From: Nostoc carneum NIES-2107
GTDB taxonomy: Bacteria; Cyanobacteriota; Cyanobacteriia; Cyanobacteriales; Nostocaceae
Assembly: GCA_002368155.1 (NCBI GenBank)
Contig: AP018180.1
Location: 2,868,784 to 2,932,783, forward strand
Length of the DNA: 64,000 nucleotides
Reading direction: 5' to 3'
The position numbers were made by a program, and so were the translations under genes. Each line of letters starts with the position of its first letter. The stretch's first letter is position 1. The notes under the pieces were generated by a model. That model saw only the letters and a list, made by a program, of their open reading frames with translations. It was not told where the DNA came from and did not search any database. Shown in pieces: positions 1 to 9,740 of the stretch.

Positions 1-2303
1 ATAGTTTCCAGCAGTTTTCGGTTCCTACAAACGGTTCAGTTACTTTTGATTTGGTAAACACGCCCAATATTTCTACCATCTTTAGCCGTGTTACTGGCGG
101 TAATATATCTAATATTGATGGCTTAATTCAAACTGCTAATAATAGCAACCCCGTCAGTCTTTTTTTAATCAATCCTAGCGGCATTATATTGGGAGCCAAT
201 GCCCAACTCAACATAGGGGGTTCTTTTATTGCTACCACTGCCAATAGCATCAAATTTGCTGATGGTGTTGAGTTTAGCGCCATTAATCCCCAAGCTATGC
301 CACTATTGAGCATTAATGTTCCCATTGGTTTGCAAATGGGTAGCAATCCGGCATCAATCACCGTTCAAGGTACAGGACACTCTTTGAGCAATCCCAGTGG
401 ACAGCCTCCTCTTACTGTAATTCCTAGCGCTACAGAATTGCGAGTACAGCCAGGAAAAACCCTCGCTTTGGTGGGCGGTAATTTGAATTTAAATGGCGCA
501 ACTCTCACTGCCCAACAAGGACATATAGAATTAGGCAGTGTGAGTGGTGCAGGACTAGTTAACCTGACACCAAGCGCACAGGGCTATACTTTGGGTTATG
601 AAAATGGGCAAAGCTTTGGCGATATTCAGCTGGCACAAAAGTCATTATTAGATGTGAGTGGAGTTAATGCAGGTTCTGTACAGATTCAAGGGCGAAACAT
701 TGAATTTACCGATGGTTCGCTGGTAATGTCGCAAAACTTCGGTTATTTACCTGGCGGAGAAATTCACCTGCAAGCATCCAGCGCCATCGATATGATTGGT
801 GCCACCGATACCGCAATTTGGAGTGGGATTCGCAGTGAAACTTTCGGTACCGCAGCTGGCAGTAATGTTAGTGTGATTACTCCCAAGTTGACACTCCAGC
901 AGGGAGCAGGGTTGAATACTACAACCTTAGGAACAGCTGCAAGTGGCAATATCGAGGTTCAAGCAACAGCACTGGAAATATCCGGCTTTTCACCAATTAA
1001 TCCTACTGGTGTTAGTACTCTTAGCACTGGTAGTTATGCTTCTGGAAACGCTGGTGATATTTTGGTCAGTGGCAATAGTTTAATAGTATCCGATGGCAGC
1101 TCATTAGCTTCATTTACATTTAGTAGTGGCTCTAGTGGTGAAGTTACAGTGAGCAACAAAAATACCACAGTTATCGGAGAAAATTCCTATGGAGTCTACA
1201 GCAATATTAGCTCAATCACCTTGGCAACCGGAAATGCTAAAACCTTAACATTGGACACAGCTAGGTTACAAATTCTCGATGGGGGAGTAGTTGCGGCCAC
1301 TACATTCTATTCAGGTAATGGGGGCGATTTGAACATTAATGCCACAGAATCCATTGAGGTTCGTGGCTACAGTCAGAGTAATAACAGCAGTATCAACTCA
1401 TCTGTGTTGCACTTACCCCCGCAATTGCAGCAGGTATTACAGAATACATTCGGTCTACCAGATTTACTCATAGCTAATGCTGGTAATGCAAGTATCTCCA
1501 CACCTAACCTAATATTGACAGATGGTGGAACTGTTGGTGTTACTAGTCAAGGTAGCGGTAATGGTGGCAATCTCAATATCACAGCCAATACCATTCTTTT
1601 AGACCGTCAAGCAAGCATCCAGGCACAAACAGAATCAGGCAATGGTGGTAATCTAGGCTTACAAGTAGGGAAGTTATTAATGCTGCGTGGTAATAGTGCG
1701 ATCGCAACTACCGCTGGCGGTAATGGTAATGGCGGTAATATCAATATCAATGCTCCGATTGTAGTCGGATTAGAAAACAGCGATATTGTTGCTAACGCAG
1801 TCCTAGGAATGGGCGGTAATATTCAAATCACCACTCAAGGGATGATCGGATTGCAATTTCGTCCCGAACTCACAAGCAAAAGTGATATTACTGCTAGTTC
1901 TCAATTTGGTATTAATGGCACAGTGCAAATCAATAATATTGGTGTCGATCCAAATGCTGGCTTAATTGAACTACCTACAAATGTCACCGATCCATCGCGG
2001 CAAATTGCTACAGGCTGCGCCAGTGATGATGGCAGTAAATTTGTAGCCACAGGACGTGGTGGTGTACCGCAAAATCCTATGCAGGAAGTGAGGAGCGATC
2101 GCACTTGGTCTGATACTCGTGAAATCTCTGCATTTAGACAAACACAAGCTTTACAAGGCCAAATAACCCAACCATCAAAACCTCTTGTTCAAGCTACATC
2201 TTGGCATCGTAACGCCCAAGGCAAAATAGAATTAGTTGCTAATCAATCTCCAGCAAATTTCCCACCAGAATTAACCTGTGCTGCTGCTCCCAACAAATTC
2301 TAG
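1..2303 (+). CDS. Filamentous haemagglutinin-type secreted beta-helix protein, 5' end cut by window edge
   Basis: The frame is open from base 3, before any possible start, and its first residues (SFQQFSVPTNGS) match the 903-residue paralogue at 7029 from about residue 64, so the signal peptide and first part lie outside the window. The TPS-type domain signature NPSGIILG is present. The body is a long series of short Gly/Asn-rich repeats such as GNGGNLNI, typical of a right-handed beta-helix adhesin. The C-terminus (ATGCASDDGSKFVATGRGG, then a WSDTREISAFRQ-like segment and LTCAA) is shared with the paralogue. Family knowledge: such proteins cross the outer membrane through a TpsB partner and act at the surface; no TpsB gene is visible here. 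The TAG stop lies in a CTAG tetramer at 2300-2303 that is also the target site of the adjacent IS, so the protein is not truncated by it. Confidence 0.85.
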   Translation, partial: SFQQFSVPTNGSVTFDLVNTPNISTIFSRVTGGNISNIDGLIQTANNSNPVSLFLINPSGIILGANAQLNIGGSFIATTANSIKFADGVEFSAINPQAMPLLSINVPIGLQMGSNPASITVQGTGHSLSNPSGQPPLTVIPSATELRVQPGKTLALVGGNLNLNGATLTAQQGHIELGSVSGAGLVNLTPSAQGYTLGYENGQSFGDIQLAQKSLLDVSGVNAGSVQIQGRNIEFTDGSLVMSQNFGYLPGGEIHLQASSAIDMIGATDTAIWSGIRSETFGTAAGSNVSVITPKLTLQQGAGLNTTTLGTAASGNIEVQATALEISGFSPINPTGVSTLSTGSYASGNAGDILVSGNSLIVSDGSSLASFTFSSGSSGEVTVSNKNTTVIGENSYGVYSNISSITLATGNAKTLTLDTARLQILDGGVVAATTFYSGNGGDLNINATESIEVRGYSQSNNSSINSSVLHLPPQLQQVLQNTFGLPDLLIANAGNASISTPNLILTDGGTVGVTSQGSGNGGNLNITANTILLDRQASIQAQTESGNGGNLGLQVGKLLMLRGNSAIATTAGGNGNGGNININAPIVVGLENSDIVANAVLGMGGNIQITTQGMIGLQFRPELTSKSDITASSQFGINGTVQINNIGVDPNAGLIELPTNVTDPSRQIATGCASDDGSKFVATGRGGVPQNPMQEVRSDRTWSDTREISAFRQTQALQGQITQPSKPLVQATSWHRNAQGKIELVANQSPANFPPELTCAAAPNKF

Positions 2304-4110
2304 AACACCGATTCAGTAATGGAGAAACGAAAGCAAATCAAGCTGATATAGAGTAAAAGGATGAAGGTAAAAATAGAGCAAAATCTTATCAGGTAATGAT
2401 TGTAGCCATTAGTAATGGAATATAGAGATTTAATCAACTCTCAAGGAAAAGTGCGCTCAAGTTTCAGGTATATTCGATGTTACACAGATGCATGAAAGAC
2501 CGAGAGTATACCTATGCGTCCAGTCCATTGGCATCCACCGACCGAACTTAACGCTCAAGAGCAAAAAATCGTCAAGCGGATCAAAAGAGCAAAGCTATTC
2601 ACGTTCTTGCGGCAATACCGTCATCAGTTATTTGATGAGGAATTTCAAGAAGAACTGAGCAAGCTTTATGCAGATTCTCCCAAAGGGCATCCACCAGTAC
2701 CTCCAGCACAACTGGCATTAGTGACAATCTTACAAGCTTATACAGGAGCATCCGATGCGGAAGCGATTGAAGCGTTGCTCATGGATAGACGTTGGCAGTT
2801 AGTGCTTGATTGCATTGATTGTGAGCAAGCACCATTTTCTCAAGCGACACTTGCCAGGTTTCGCACAGCACTGATTATCCAAGGACTCGACCGACGATTA
2901 ATTGAGAAAACAGTAAAACTAGCAGAACAGAGCAAGGGTTTTGGCTCAAGGCAATTACGGGCAGCGCTTGATTCCAGCCCCTTGTGGGGAGCATCGAAGG
3001 TTGAAGATACATATAATTTATTGGGTCACGCGCTCAAAAAAGCGATTGGCGTGATAGCTGTCCAGCAGGGGAGGGGGTTGGCGGAAGTTGCACAAGATAT
3101 TGGGGTAGATATGGTTGCAACTTCAAGCTTGAAAGCGGCTTTAGACTTAAACTGGGATGACCCAGATCAGAAAAATTTGGCCTTGGGGATTGTACTGGAT
3201 GCTTTAGAGAGAGTTGAGACTTTTGTTCAAACACAGCCTACTGAAAATGAACATCCGCTACTTCGTTCAACTCTTGAAACAGCAAGACAAATCGAAACAC
3301 AGGATGTGGAAGTTGATGCCAATGGTGAGGTAAAACTGCGCTCTGGTGTTGCCAAAGAACGACGTATTTCAGTTGAAGACGAAGAGATGAGACATGGACG
3401 TAAAAGCCGTAGCCAGAAAATTGATGGCTATAAACGTCATGTGTTACGAGATTTAGACAACGGAATGATTCGCGCTGTTGGTATTACCAAAGCTAATGTC
3501 CCAGAAGCATCAGTAACCGATGCGATTACTCAGGACTTACAAACACAAGATGTTGAACTTACCGAATTGCATATTGACCGGGCTTACTTGAGTAGCTCCT
3601 TAGTTAAAAATCGTAGTGAGCAATTGAGTATATACTGTAAGGCTTGGGTCGTCCACAACGGTACAAAATTTGGTAAAACTGCCTTTGTGTTGGACTGGGA
3701 CAATGGTACTATTTGTTGTCCCAATCAGGTAACTTTACCTTTTAGTTTGGGTGCTAAAATTCAGTTCCCACAAGAAGTTTGTGCAACCTGTCCTCTCAGA
3801 GAATCTTGCACCAGTTCACCACGCGGACGTAGTATTTCAATTCATCCAGAAGAACAATTATTTCGAGAGTTACGAGAACGTCAATTAACCCCTATTGGAC
3901 GTGCCAAACTCCGCGAACGCGTTTGTGTTGAGCATTCTTTATCTCATATTGGTCGTTGGCAAGGTGAACAAGCTCGCTATGTTGGTTGTCGCAAAAACTT
4001 ATTTGATCTTCGTCGCGTAGCGGTTGTTCATAATCTTCATGTCCTTGCCAAAATTTTTACTCACACTACTGAGCCAGCCTCTACTTCTATTTGATTACTG
4101 AATCGGTGTT
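2304..4110 (+). mobile_element. IS1182-type insertion sequence, apparently complete
   Basis: Perfect 17-bp terminal inverted repeats AACACCGATTCAGTAAT (2304-2320) and its complement (4094-4110) bracket one transposase gene. CTAG is present outside both ends (2300-2303 and 4111-4114), best read as a 4-bp target duplication, although CTAG is palindromic and could instead be part of the inverted repeats. The right repeat begins at the last base of the transposase stop codon. Insertion occurred exactly at the stop codon of the upstream haemagglutinin gene, which it leaves intact. Confidence 0.85.
2514..4094 (+). CDS. IS1182-family DDE transposase
   Basis: A 526-residue protein with the layout of IS1182-type transposases: an N-terminal DUF772-like helical region (about residues 30-140, with PPVPPAQLALVTILQAYTGASD), then a catalytic region whose first acidic residue is probably in LRAALDSSPLWGA (about 145-155), a central DGYKRHVLRDL segment (about 303-313), a Cys cluster (CCPNQ then CATCPLRESC, about 402-430), and a C-terminal RVCVEHSLSHIGRWQG segment carrying the probable last acidic residue. 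There is no internal stop or frameshift, so it may be active. The Cys cluster is typical of this subgroup. It sits between perfect terminal repeats. Confidence 0.88.
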   Translation: MRPVHWHPPTELNAQEQKIVKRIKRAKLFTFLRQYRHQLFDEEFQEELSKLYADSPKGHPPVPPAQLALVTILQAYTGASDAEAIEALLMDRRWQLVLDCIDCEQAPFSQATLARFRTALIIQGLDRRLIEKTVKLAEQSKGFGSRQLRAALDSSPLWGASKVEDTYNLLGHALKKAIGVIAVQQGRGLAEVAQDIGVDMVATSSLKAALDLNWDDPDQKNLALGIVLDALERVETFVQTQPTENEHPLLRSTLETARQIETQDVEVDANGEVKLRSGVAKERRISVEDEEMRHGRKSRSQKIDGYKRHVLRDLDNGMIRAVGITKANVPEASVTDAITQDLQTQDVELTELHIDRAYLSSSLVKNRSEQLSIYCKAWVVHNGTKFGKTAFVLDWDNGTICCPNQVTLPFSLGAKIQFPQEVCATCPLRESCTSSPRGRSISIHPEEQLFRELRERQLTPIGRAKLRERVCVEHSLSHIGRWQGEQARYVGCRKNLFDLRRVAVVHNLHVLAKIFTHTTEPASTSI

Positions 4111-4211
4111 CTAGTGAATAGTTTCATAATTTCTAGCAATTTACAAAATGATTGCGATAGATGGATTCACATAAGTCTAAATCAGACTGCAATTCTCAAT
4201 CCAAAATGGTA

Positions 4212-5426
4212 TTAGCTCAGTAAAGGAACCTCAATAGTAAAGCAACTTCCTTTCCCAACCTCGCTATGAACCCAGATATTACCACCATGTTGTTCGACAA
4301 TCTGCTTGACTAAAACCAGCCCTAATCCACTACCTTCATATTGACGGCTCAAACCACTATCCAATTGCACAAAAGGTTGAAAAAGTTTGTCAATATCTCC
4401 TGGGGCGATGCCAATTCCAGTATCCGTTATAGATATCACCAGCCAAGGATGATGATTTTGCGTAGCGTCAATATATTTAATTTCTGTTTTATAAACTGAT
4501 GTGGGAACAGATTCAACTGTTAGTATAACCTTACCACCCTTAGGAGTAAATTTAACTGCATTACTCAGTAAATATATTATTGATTGGGCTATACGTTGCT
4601 TATCAATCGTAATTTTATTTAAATTAGGCTGAATTTCTGCAACTAATTGAATATCTTTCTTTATCGCTTGTTGACTAATTATGGCGATCACATCGTTACA
4701 AATTTCTGCAATATTAACTGATGTTAGTTCCAGTTCTATTGTTCCTCTTTCGATTCTGGATACATCGAGAATATCGTCGATTAAAGCCAGCAAATGTTCT
4801 CCACTCTGTTCAATAGTTAATAGTGCTTGTTTTTGTTGCTCATTGATAGTACCAAAAATTTCATCTTTTAACCCTTCTGTCATACCCAAGATGGCATTAA
4901 GAGGAGTACGTAGTTCATGACTCATCACCGAAAGAAAATTACTTTTTGCTCGGTTGGCAATTTCTGCTTTGTCTTTAGCTTTAATCAGTTCAGCAGTGCG
5001 TTCTTGGACAAGTTCTTCCAATTCCACCTGTAATGAATACAAAGAAACATGAGTTTTTACCCTTGCTAATACTTCTTTTTCTTGGAAGGGTTTGCAAATG
5101 TAATCGACTGCTCCTAACTCTAACGCTTGAACTTTACTACTAGTATCAGATAAAGCTGTCATAAAGATAATTGGAATCTTCTCAGTACCAGCATTAGCCT
5201 TCAACCTCCGACAAGTTTCAAACCCATCGATTCCTGGCATCATCACATCTAGCATGATTAAATATGGGTGAGCATATCCTGCTTGTTCAATAGCTGAATC
5301 TCCATCTGTGGCCATTAATGCTTTCCAGCCACATCCATTAATCATTTCCGATAACACTTTCAGATTATGAGGATTATCATCTACTAAAAGAATATGCTTT
5401 AATTTGGCAGAACTATCTTTTATCAT
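4212..5426 (-). CDS. Response regulator-histidine kinase (REC-HisKA-HATPase)
   Basis: 404 residues and cytoplasmic: no signal peptide or membrane segment. An N-terminal receiver domain (about 10-125) has the acidic pair LLVDDN, phospho-acceptor Asp60 in [11 protein letters not shown] and the KPF lysine. A short coiled coil (about 130-160) leads to HisKA with His170 in [10 protein letters not shown], then HATPase with N-box LLSNAVKFTP and G-boxes DTGIGIAPGD and GSGLGLVLV. Domain order means kinase output is probably set by phosphorylation of its own receiver by an upstream kinase. The receiver is nearly identical to that of the protein at 16842 (shared [10 protein letters not shown]), suggesting duplication. 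It is alone on the minus strand between two insertion sequences, so the partner kinase is unknown; the CHASE2 kinase at 14044 is a candidate. Confidence 0.9.
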   Translation of the reverse strand: MIKDSSAKLKHILLVDDNPHNLKVLSEMINGCGWKALMATDGDSAIEQAGYAHPYLIMLDVMMPGIDGFETCRRLKANAGTEKIPIIFMTALSDTSSKVQALELGAVDYICKPFQEKEVLARVKTHVSLYSLQVELEELVQERTAELIKAKDKAEIANRAKSNFLSVMSHELRTPLNAILGMTEGLKDEIFGTINEQQKQALLTIEQSGEHLLALIDDILDVSRIERGTIELELTSVNIAEICNDVIAIISQQAIKKDIQLVAEIQPNLNKITIDKQRIAQSIIYLLSNAVKFTPKGGKVILTVESVPTSVYKTEIKYIDATQNHHPWLVISITDTGIGIAPGDIDKLFQPFVQLDSGLSRQYEGSGLGLVLVKQIVEQHGGNIWVHSEVGKGSCFTIEVPLLS

Positions 5427-5493
5427 GTTTAATCTCTTGGCAAATATAGTTACCAGCGTTCCTCTGCTGTAGGTAACAAAAGCAAGTTATATA

Positions 5494-6609
5494 GCAATCC
5501 TAAATCATTCATGAGAAAACACCATATTCATGAAGCTTAGGGAAGTTAAAAATTTGACCATGCACTGACAACTCAAATAAGGCCTTAACAACAGAAAAAG
5601 AATGACAGAGAAAATAAAACTCTCGAATCAGTCTTTTTCCTTGTAACCAAATATCTTCTACAGGATTTTGTTGGGGTGCATGTGGGGCAAATCTTTCACA
5701 AGTTATCACCCATTCTTCTTTTTCTAAATCCGCATTCAAAGAGTCTAAATAATCTTTGATTTTTTGCGACCGATGATAACTAGCTCCATCCCAAATGATT
5801 AAAAGTTTTGCACCAGGGCGTTGTGAACGAAGATAATCCAAGAAATTAATTGTGTTTTCCGAGTTACCTTTATTGGCAGAATAGGTGAGAAATTCCTTTG
5901 TTTTATAGTCTAATGCACCAAAGTATGTTTGTTTATCACGAGCATTGACAACTGGAATTAATATGCGCTCACTCATTTGACCCCAGATATATCCACAGAT
6001 ATCTCCCCAGAGTAAATGGCATTCATCAACCATGAACACAACTAGTTTGCCAGACTCGATTTCGGCTCTTCGCGTCTCCAACAATTTACTAATTTCTTTT
6101 TTTTTAAGGCAACTAATTCTGGATCATGCTTTGGATTATTAGCTTGAGCTTTCTTCCAACTAATACGTGCTTCTTTAAACAAATCATAGTAGCTTTGTTT
6201 GGACTCAAATATCACTCCATACTTAGATGCAATTTGATACTCCAACTCATTAAGAGTCCATTGCTCCTTGGTTTGCAACCATTCAATGACAGACCGATGT
6301 TGTTGTGCATCCAAAAATCCCTTGCTGCCTTTATGTGCTAACTTTAAACCCTCAACTCCGTTTTGAAAAAATGCTTTTTTCCATGTACTTATAAAGCCTG
6401 ATGAAACCCCCAATATTGGCATTATCTCTTTATGTTTATATCCACACAGCAGCATTTTGACTGCCATTGCCCGTGTAATTTCACGTTTATCCAAGCTTTG
6501 TCTGATAAAATCTTCTAATAATTGCATCCACATCGCTACAACTCAAAACTTGTTATAAATCATACTTTATTGCCGTCTCAGTATTTTCTCACAAATCAAA
6601 TCGGATTGC
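5494..6609 (-). mobile_element. IS630-type insertion sequence with split transposase frame
   Basis: Ends carry TATAGCAATCC-type inverted repeats: GCAATCC at 5494-5500 and GGATTGC at 6603-6609, continuing imperfectly inward to a shared GAGAAAA. TA dinucleotides flank both ends (5492-5493 and 6610-6611), the target expected for IS630/Tc1-type elements. The same termini occur on the intact element at 46572-47692, so both belong to one IS group, though the transposase sequences have diverged. Confidence 0.85.
5509..6533 (-). CDS. IS630-family transposase in two overlapping frames joined at a 9-A run
   Basis: The N-terminal frame (6533 to 6042, ATG at 6533) has the helix-turn-helix region (MLLCGYKHKEIMPILGVSSG) and ends soon after a 9-adenine run near 6096-6104. 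The C-terminal frame (overlapping, ending 5509) carries the DDE catalytic core: VDECHLLWGDICGYIWG, LIIWDGASYHRS and NPVEDIWLQGKR. On the coding strand the run reads A-AAA-AAG in the zero frame, a classic minus-one slippery heptamer. A minus-one slip gives VALKKKEISKLLETRRAEIE, which aligns without gaps to the uninterrupted transposase at 46643. It is therefore either expressed by programmed frameshifting or a pseudogene that lost one A from a run of ten; sequence alone does not decide. IS630/Tc1 relatives are known to use such shifts. Confidence 0.82.
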
Positions 6610-7028
6610 TATACCTGTCTTTTGATAATTGATTTTCATTATTCGCAGACTCTAGTATGCCTCCACGATTGGCTTATAGTTCCCAAAAATACGTAATAAT
6701 TCACCTGCTAAACCATAGATTTTGCTTATTTATTAGCTTTTAAGCTGCTTCTGTCTACCTACGCTGATTTTTGGTTAATATCTTAACTTATCAATTTATC
6801 TTTGTTACAAGCAATATGATTTTGGGAACTATACATTCAGAGCCCGTTCACTCAATATTAGTTGATAAAAATAAATTATATGCCCATAAAAAAAAATTCA
6901 GGCAGAGTTTTTTGAGTAGGCATACCACGTATTAGGTATTGTGCTACATCTTCGCTTTAAATCACAGATTCTTTATCAAATGTTTGTACTGAACTGGCTC
7001 TTTAATAGGTAGAGTTAGAGACTGACTA
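6610..7028. other. 419-bp gene-free leader of the second haemagglutinin gene with MITE-like inverted repeat
   Basis: No convincing gene. The stretch holds a 14-bp perfect inverted repeat TATAGTTCCCAAAA (6675-6688) with its complement at 6820-6833, bounding about 159 bp of AT-rich sequence, possibly a small non-autonomous element. The remaining roughly 200 bp before the ATG at 7029 presumably carries the promoter; I could not assign -35/-10 boxes with confidence. Confidence 0.5.
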
Positions 7029-9740
7029 ATGAAAGCAACTTTTGTTTGGTTAGGTTTGGTAAATATAGCGCTTCTGCCATTGGACATAATGCTCATAGGA
7101 AGTGGCTATGCCAATGCCCAAGTGACTACTGACGGTACCCTCAACACCACCGTCACCCAAAGTGGCAATGATTTCAGCATCATTAATGGTAGTGCTGCTG
7201 GTAATAACTTGTTTCATAGTTTTCAGCAGTTTTCTGTTCCCACTAATGGTTCAGCCACATTTGATTTAATCAATACACCCAATATAGCTACCATCTTTAG
7301 CCGCGTTACAGGGGGTACTGTTTCTAATATTGATGGCATGATTCGGACGATTAATAATCACAATCCCGTCAGCCTATTTTTGCTCAATCCTAGTGGGATT
7401 ATGTTTGGGCAGAATGCCAGTCTTAATATTAGTGGTTCATTTGTGGGCACAACTGCTGATAGCATCAAATTTGCAGACGGGTTTAAGTTTAATGCTACTG
7501 AGGCTACACCACTGCCTTTATTAACTATGAGTGTACCAGTGGGGCTGCAAATGGGAGCGAATGCCGGAACAATTACCTCCCAAGGAACACCAGCCCTCAA
7601 CTTCTTGTTTCGCCCCTCACAAATATTCAAAGCTCAAACTGTGGCGTTGGTGGGTAGCCAAATAGATATTAATAATACTAGCCTTGCCAATCCCGATGGC
7701 AGAGTTGAATTATGGGCCTTGCAAAATGCTGAGGTTGGGTTGAATAGTCAAGCCGGATTGCAATTCACTAGTCCCACTGCAGCTGATTGGGGAACAGTTA
7801 CTCTCAGACAATCCTCACTCATTGATACTACTGGGATCAATGGTGGAGCAATCAACATTCGGGGGCGTGGTTTAACACTTCAGGATGGTTCGGGAATTGC
7901 TTCTGGCACTAATAAATTTGGTCAAGGGGAAGGTATTACAGTCAAAACTACAGAATTTGTAGATTTGTTGGGAGCTTCTGTCCCTGAGAATTATGAAACT
8001 GCTGGATTATTCACTAGTGTATTTGACACTGGAGCAACGGCAGGAGACATTTCCATTGAAACTGAGCGTTTACGAATTGCGAATGGAGCTTGGTTACAGT
8101 CTATTAATAATGGCTTTACCTATGACTTCTTCACTTTTGAGCTTACCCCAATCACAGATTCTAGTACTGGAAATATTACCGTTCGTGCCAAGGATGTGGA
8201 AGTCAATGGATATAACCCCTTTGTTTCCCCTTTTACCAATATTGCTAATTTTCGCCCTAGTGCTATTACCACTTTAGTAAATGGTGGTGACAGGAATAAT
8301 AGCGGCAAAATCACCATTGAGGCTGATCGAGTGCGGTTGCTGAATGGAGGTCGCATTAGTACTGATTTACTGGGCTTTGGCTCAATTACCACTGGTAAAT
8401 CTGGCGACATCTCAATCCAAGCTGCTGCAAGCCTGGAAATTCAAGGAGTTACACCTTCTGGACTGACAGGTGCTGTCATCAGCTCAATTCAACCTTTTGC
8501 AGATGGTCAAGGAGGCAATATTACCATCAACACTGGATATTTAAAAATAGCAGATGGAGGAGCTGTATCTAGTGCTTTATCAGGTGCAGGTAAAGCGGGA
8601 AATATAGAGATTAATGCCAAGAATGTAGAAGTTAGTCAACCATTCATCGATAGTTTTAGCAATACAGTCAGTGGGATTACCGTTGCCGTAGGTATGAATG
8701 CTGTCGGTCAGGGCGGTAATATCACCATAGAGGGCGATCGCTTGCGTATTTTCAACGGTGGTCAGGTAACTTCATCCAGCCTAGGTCAAGGCTCTGCTGG
8801 TAGTGTGAATTTACGGGTTAATCATATTGATGTGCAGGGCAAATCTCAACCTTTAGCCGATGGTCAAATACTGCCCAGTACTATCACCGCATCCTCGGCA
8901 AATGCCTTTACCGCGCGCTCAGTCAATATCACAGCTGATAGTTTGAGTGTTCGTGATGGCGCAGAAATAAGTGTGAGCAATTCTGGCACAGGGGATGCAG
9001 GCAACCTCAATATCAATGCCCGTAATATCTTCTTGGATAATCAAGGGAGTTTGCGAGCCGAAGTTAATGGTGGTAGCCGTGGTAACATCCAGCTTCAGGC
9101 AAGTGATGTTTTGTTGTTGCGGCATGGCAGTCATATTATTACCAATGCTCATGGCACTTCCACAGGGGGCAACATTGAAATTAATGCTGGGTCGATTGTT
9201 GCTGTCCCTGCAGAAAACAGTGATATTTCCGCCAATGCTGTACTGGGTAGCGGAGGAAATATCGGTGTTACTACTCACAGTATCTTCGGATTGCAGTTTC
9301 AAGACCAACTCACACCTAATAGTGACATCACTGCCAGTTCGCAATTTGGAGTGAGCGGTGTTGTTCAAGTTGATACTATCGGTGTTGATCCCAATTCTGG
9401 CTTAGTTGAATTACCAGCAAATGTCACTGATTCATCACAGCAAATTGCCACAGGTTGCGCGGGTAGTCAAGGCAGTAGTTTTGTGGCTACAGGTCGGGGT
9501 GGCATACCGCAAAATCCCCTGGAGCAAGTCATAGACGATCGCGCTTGGGATGATATCCGTGATATCTCTGCATTCCGCCAACCGCGTGCGGTAGCGGTAC
9601 AAGCACCAACAGTTACACAACCTCTTGTGCAAGCTACAGGCTGGTATCGCAATGCTGAAGGCAAAATTGAGTTAGTTACCAATCAGTCTCCAATTCCAGC
9701 ACCACCATCATTAACCTGTGCTGCTGTTCCCAGAAGTTAG
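7029..9740 (+). CDS. Filamentous haemagglutinin-type secreted beta-helix protein
   Basis: 903 residues. The ATG at 7029 opens a signal peptide with probable cleavage after residue 30 (ANA|Q). Residues about 31-160 form the TPS/haemagglutination-activity domain, with FHSFQQFSVPTNG, IFSRVTGG and NPSGIMFG (120-127). The rest is repetitive beta-helix (GGNITI, GNIEINAK) up to a conserved tail (QIATGCAGSQGSSFVATGRGG, a DIRDISAFRQ segment, SLTCAAVP). Family knowledge: secreted by the two-partner route and surface-exposed, in adhesion or matrix roles. It is paralogous to the gene at 1-2303, especially at both ends, consistent with tandem duplication. The exported CHAT protein follows 196 bp downstream on the same strand and could process or regulate it; that link is inference. 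Confidence 0.9.
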   Translation: MKATFVWLGLVNIALLPLDIMLIGSGYANAQVTTDGTLNTTVTQSGNDFSIINGSAAGNNLFHSFQQFSVPTNGSATFDLINTPNIATIFSRVTGGTVSNIDGMIRTINNHNPVSLFLLNPSGIMFGQNASLNISGSFVGTTADSIKFADGFKFNATEATPLPLLTMSVPVGLQMGANAGTITSQGTPALNFLFRPSQIFKAQTVALVGSQIDINNTSLANPDGRVELWALQNAEVGLNSQAGLQFTSPTAADWGTVTLRQSSLIDTTGINGGAINIRGRGLTLQDGSGIASGTNKFGQGEGITVKTTEFVDLLGASVPENYETAGLFTSVFDTGATAGDISIETERLRIANGAWLQSINNGFTYDFFTFELTPITDSSTGNITVRAKDVEVNGYNPFVSPFTNIANFRPSAITTLVNGGDRNNSGKITIEADRVRLLNGGRISTDLLGFGSITTGKSGDISIQAAASLEIQGVTPSGLTGAVISSIQPFADGQGGNITINTGYLKIADGGAVSSALSGAGKAGNIEINAKNVEVSQPFIDSFSNTVSGITVAVGMNAVGQGGNITIEGDRLRIFNGGQVTSSSLGQGSAGSVNLRVNHIDVQGKSQPLADGQILPSTITASSANAFTARSVNITADSLSVRDGAEISVSNSGTGDAGNLNINARNIFLDNQGSLRAEVNGGSRGNIQLQASDVLLLRHGSHIITNAHGTSTGGNIEINAGSIVAVPAENSDISANAVLGSGGNIGVTTHSIFGLQFQDQLTPNSDITASSQFGVSGVVQVDTIGVDPNSGLVELPANVTDSSQQIATGCAGSQGSSFVATGRGGIPQNPLEQVIDDRAWDDIRDISAFRQPRAVAVQAPTVTQPLVQATGWYRNAEGKIELVTNQSPIPAPPSLTCAAVPRS

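Noticed and set aside
8919..9368. 149-codon frame antisense to the haemagglutinin gene
   Set aside because: Low-complexity shadow of the repetitive beta-helix coding sequence; no start signal or family match.
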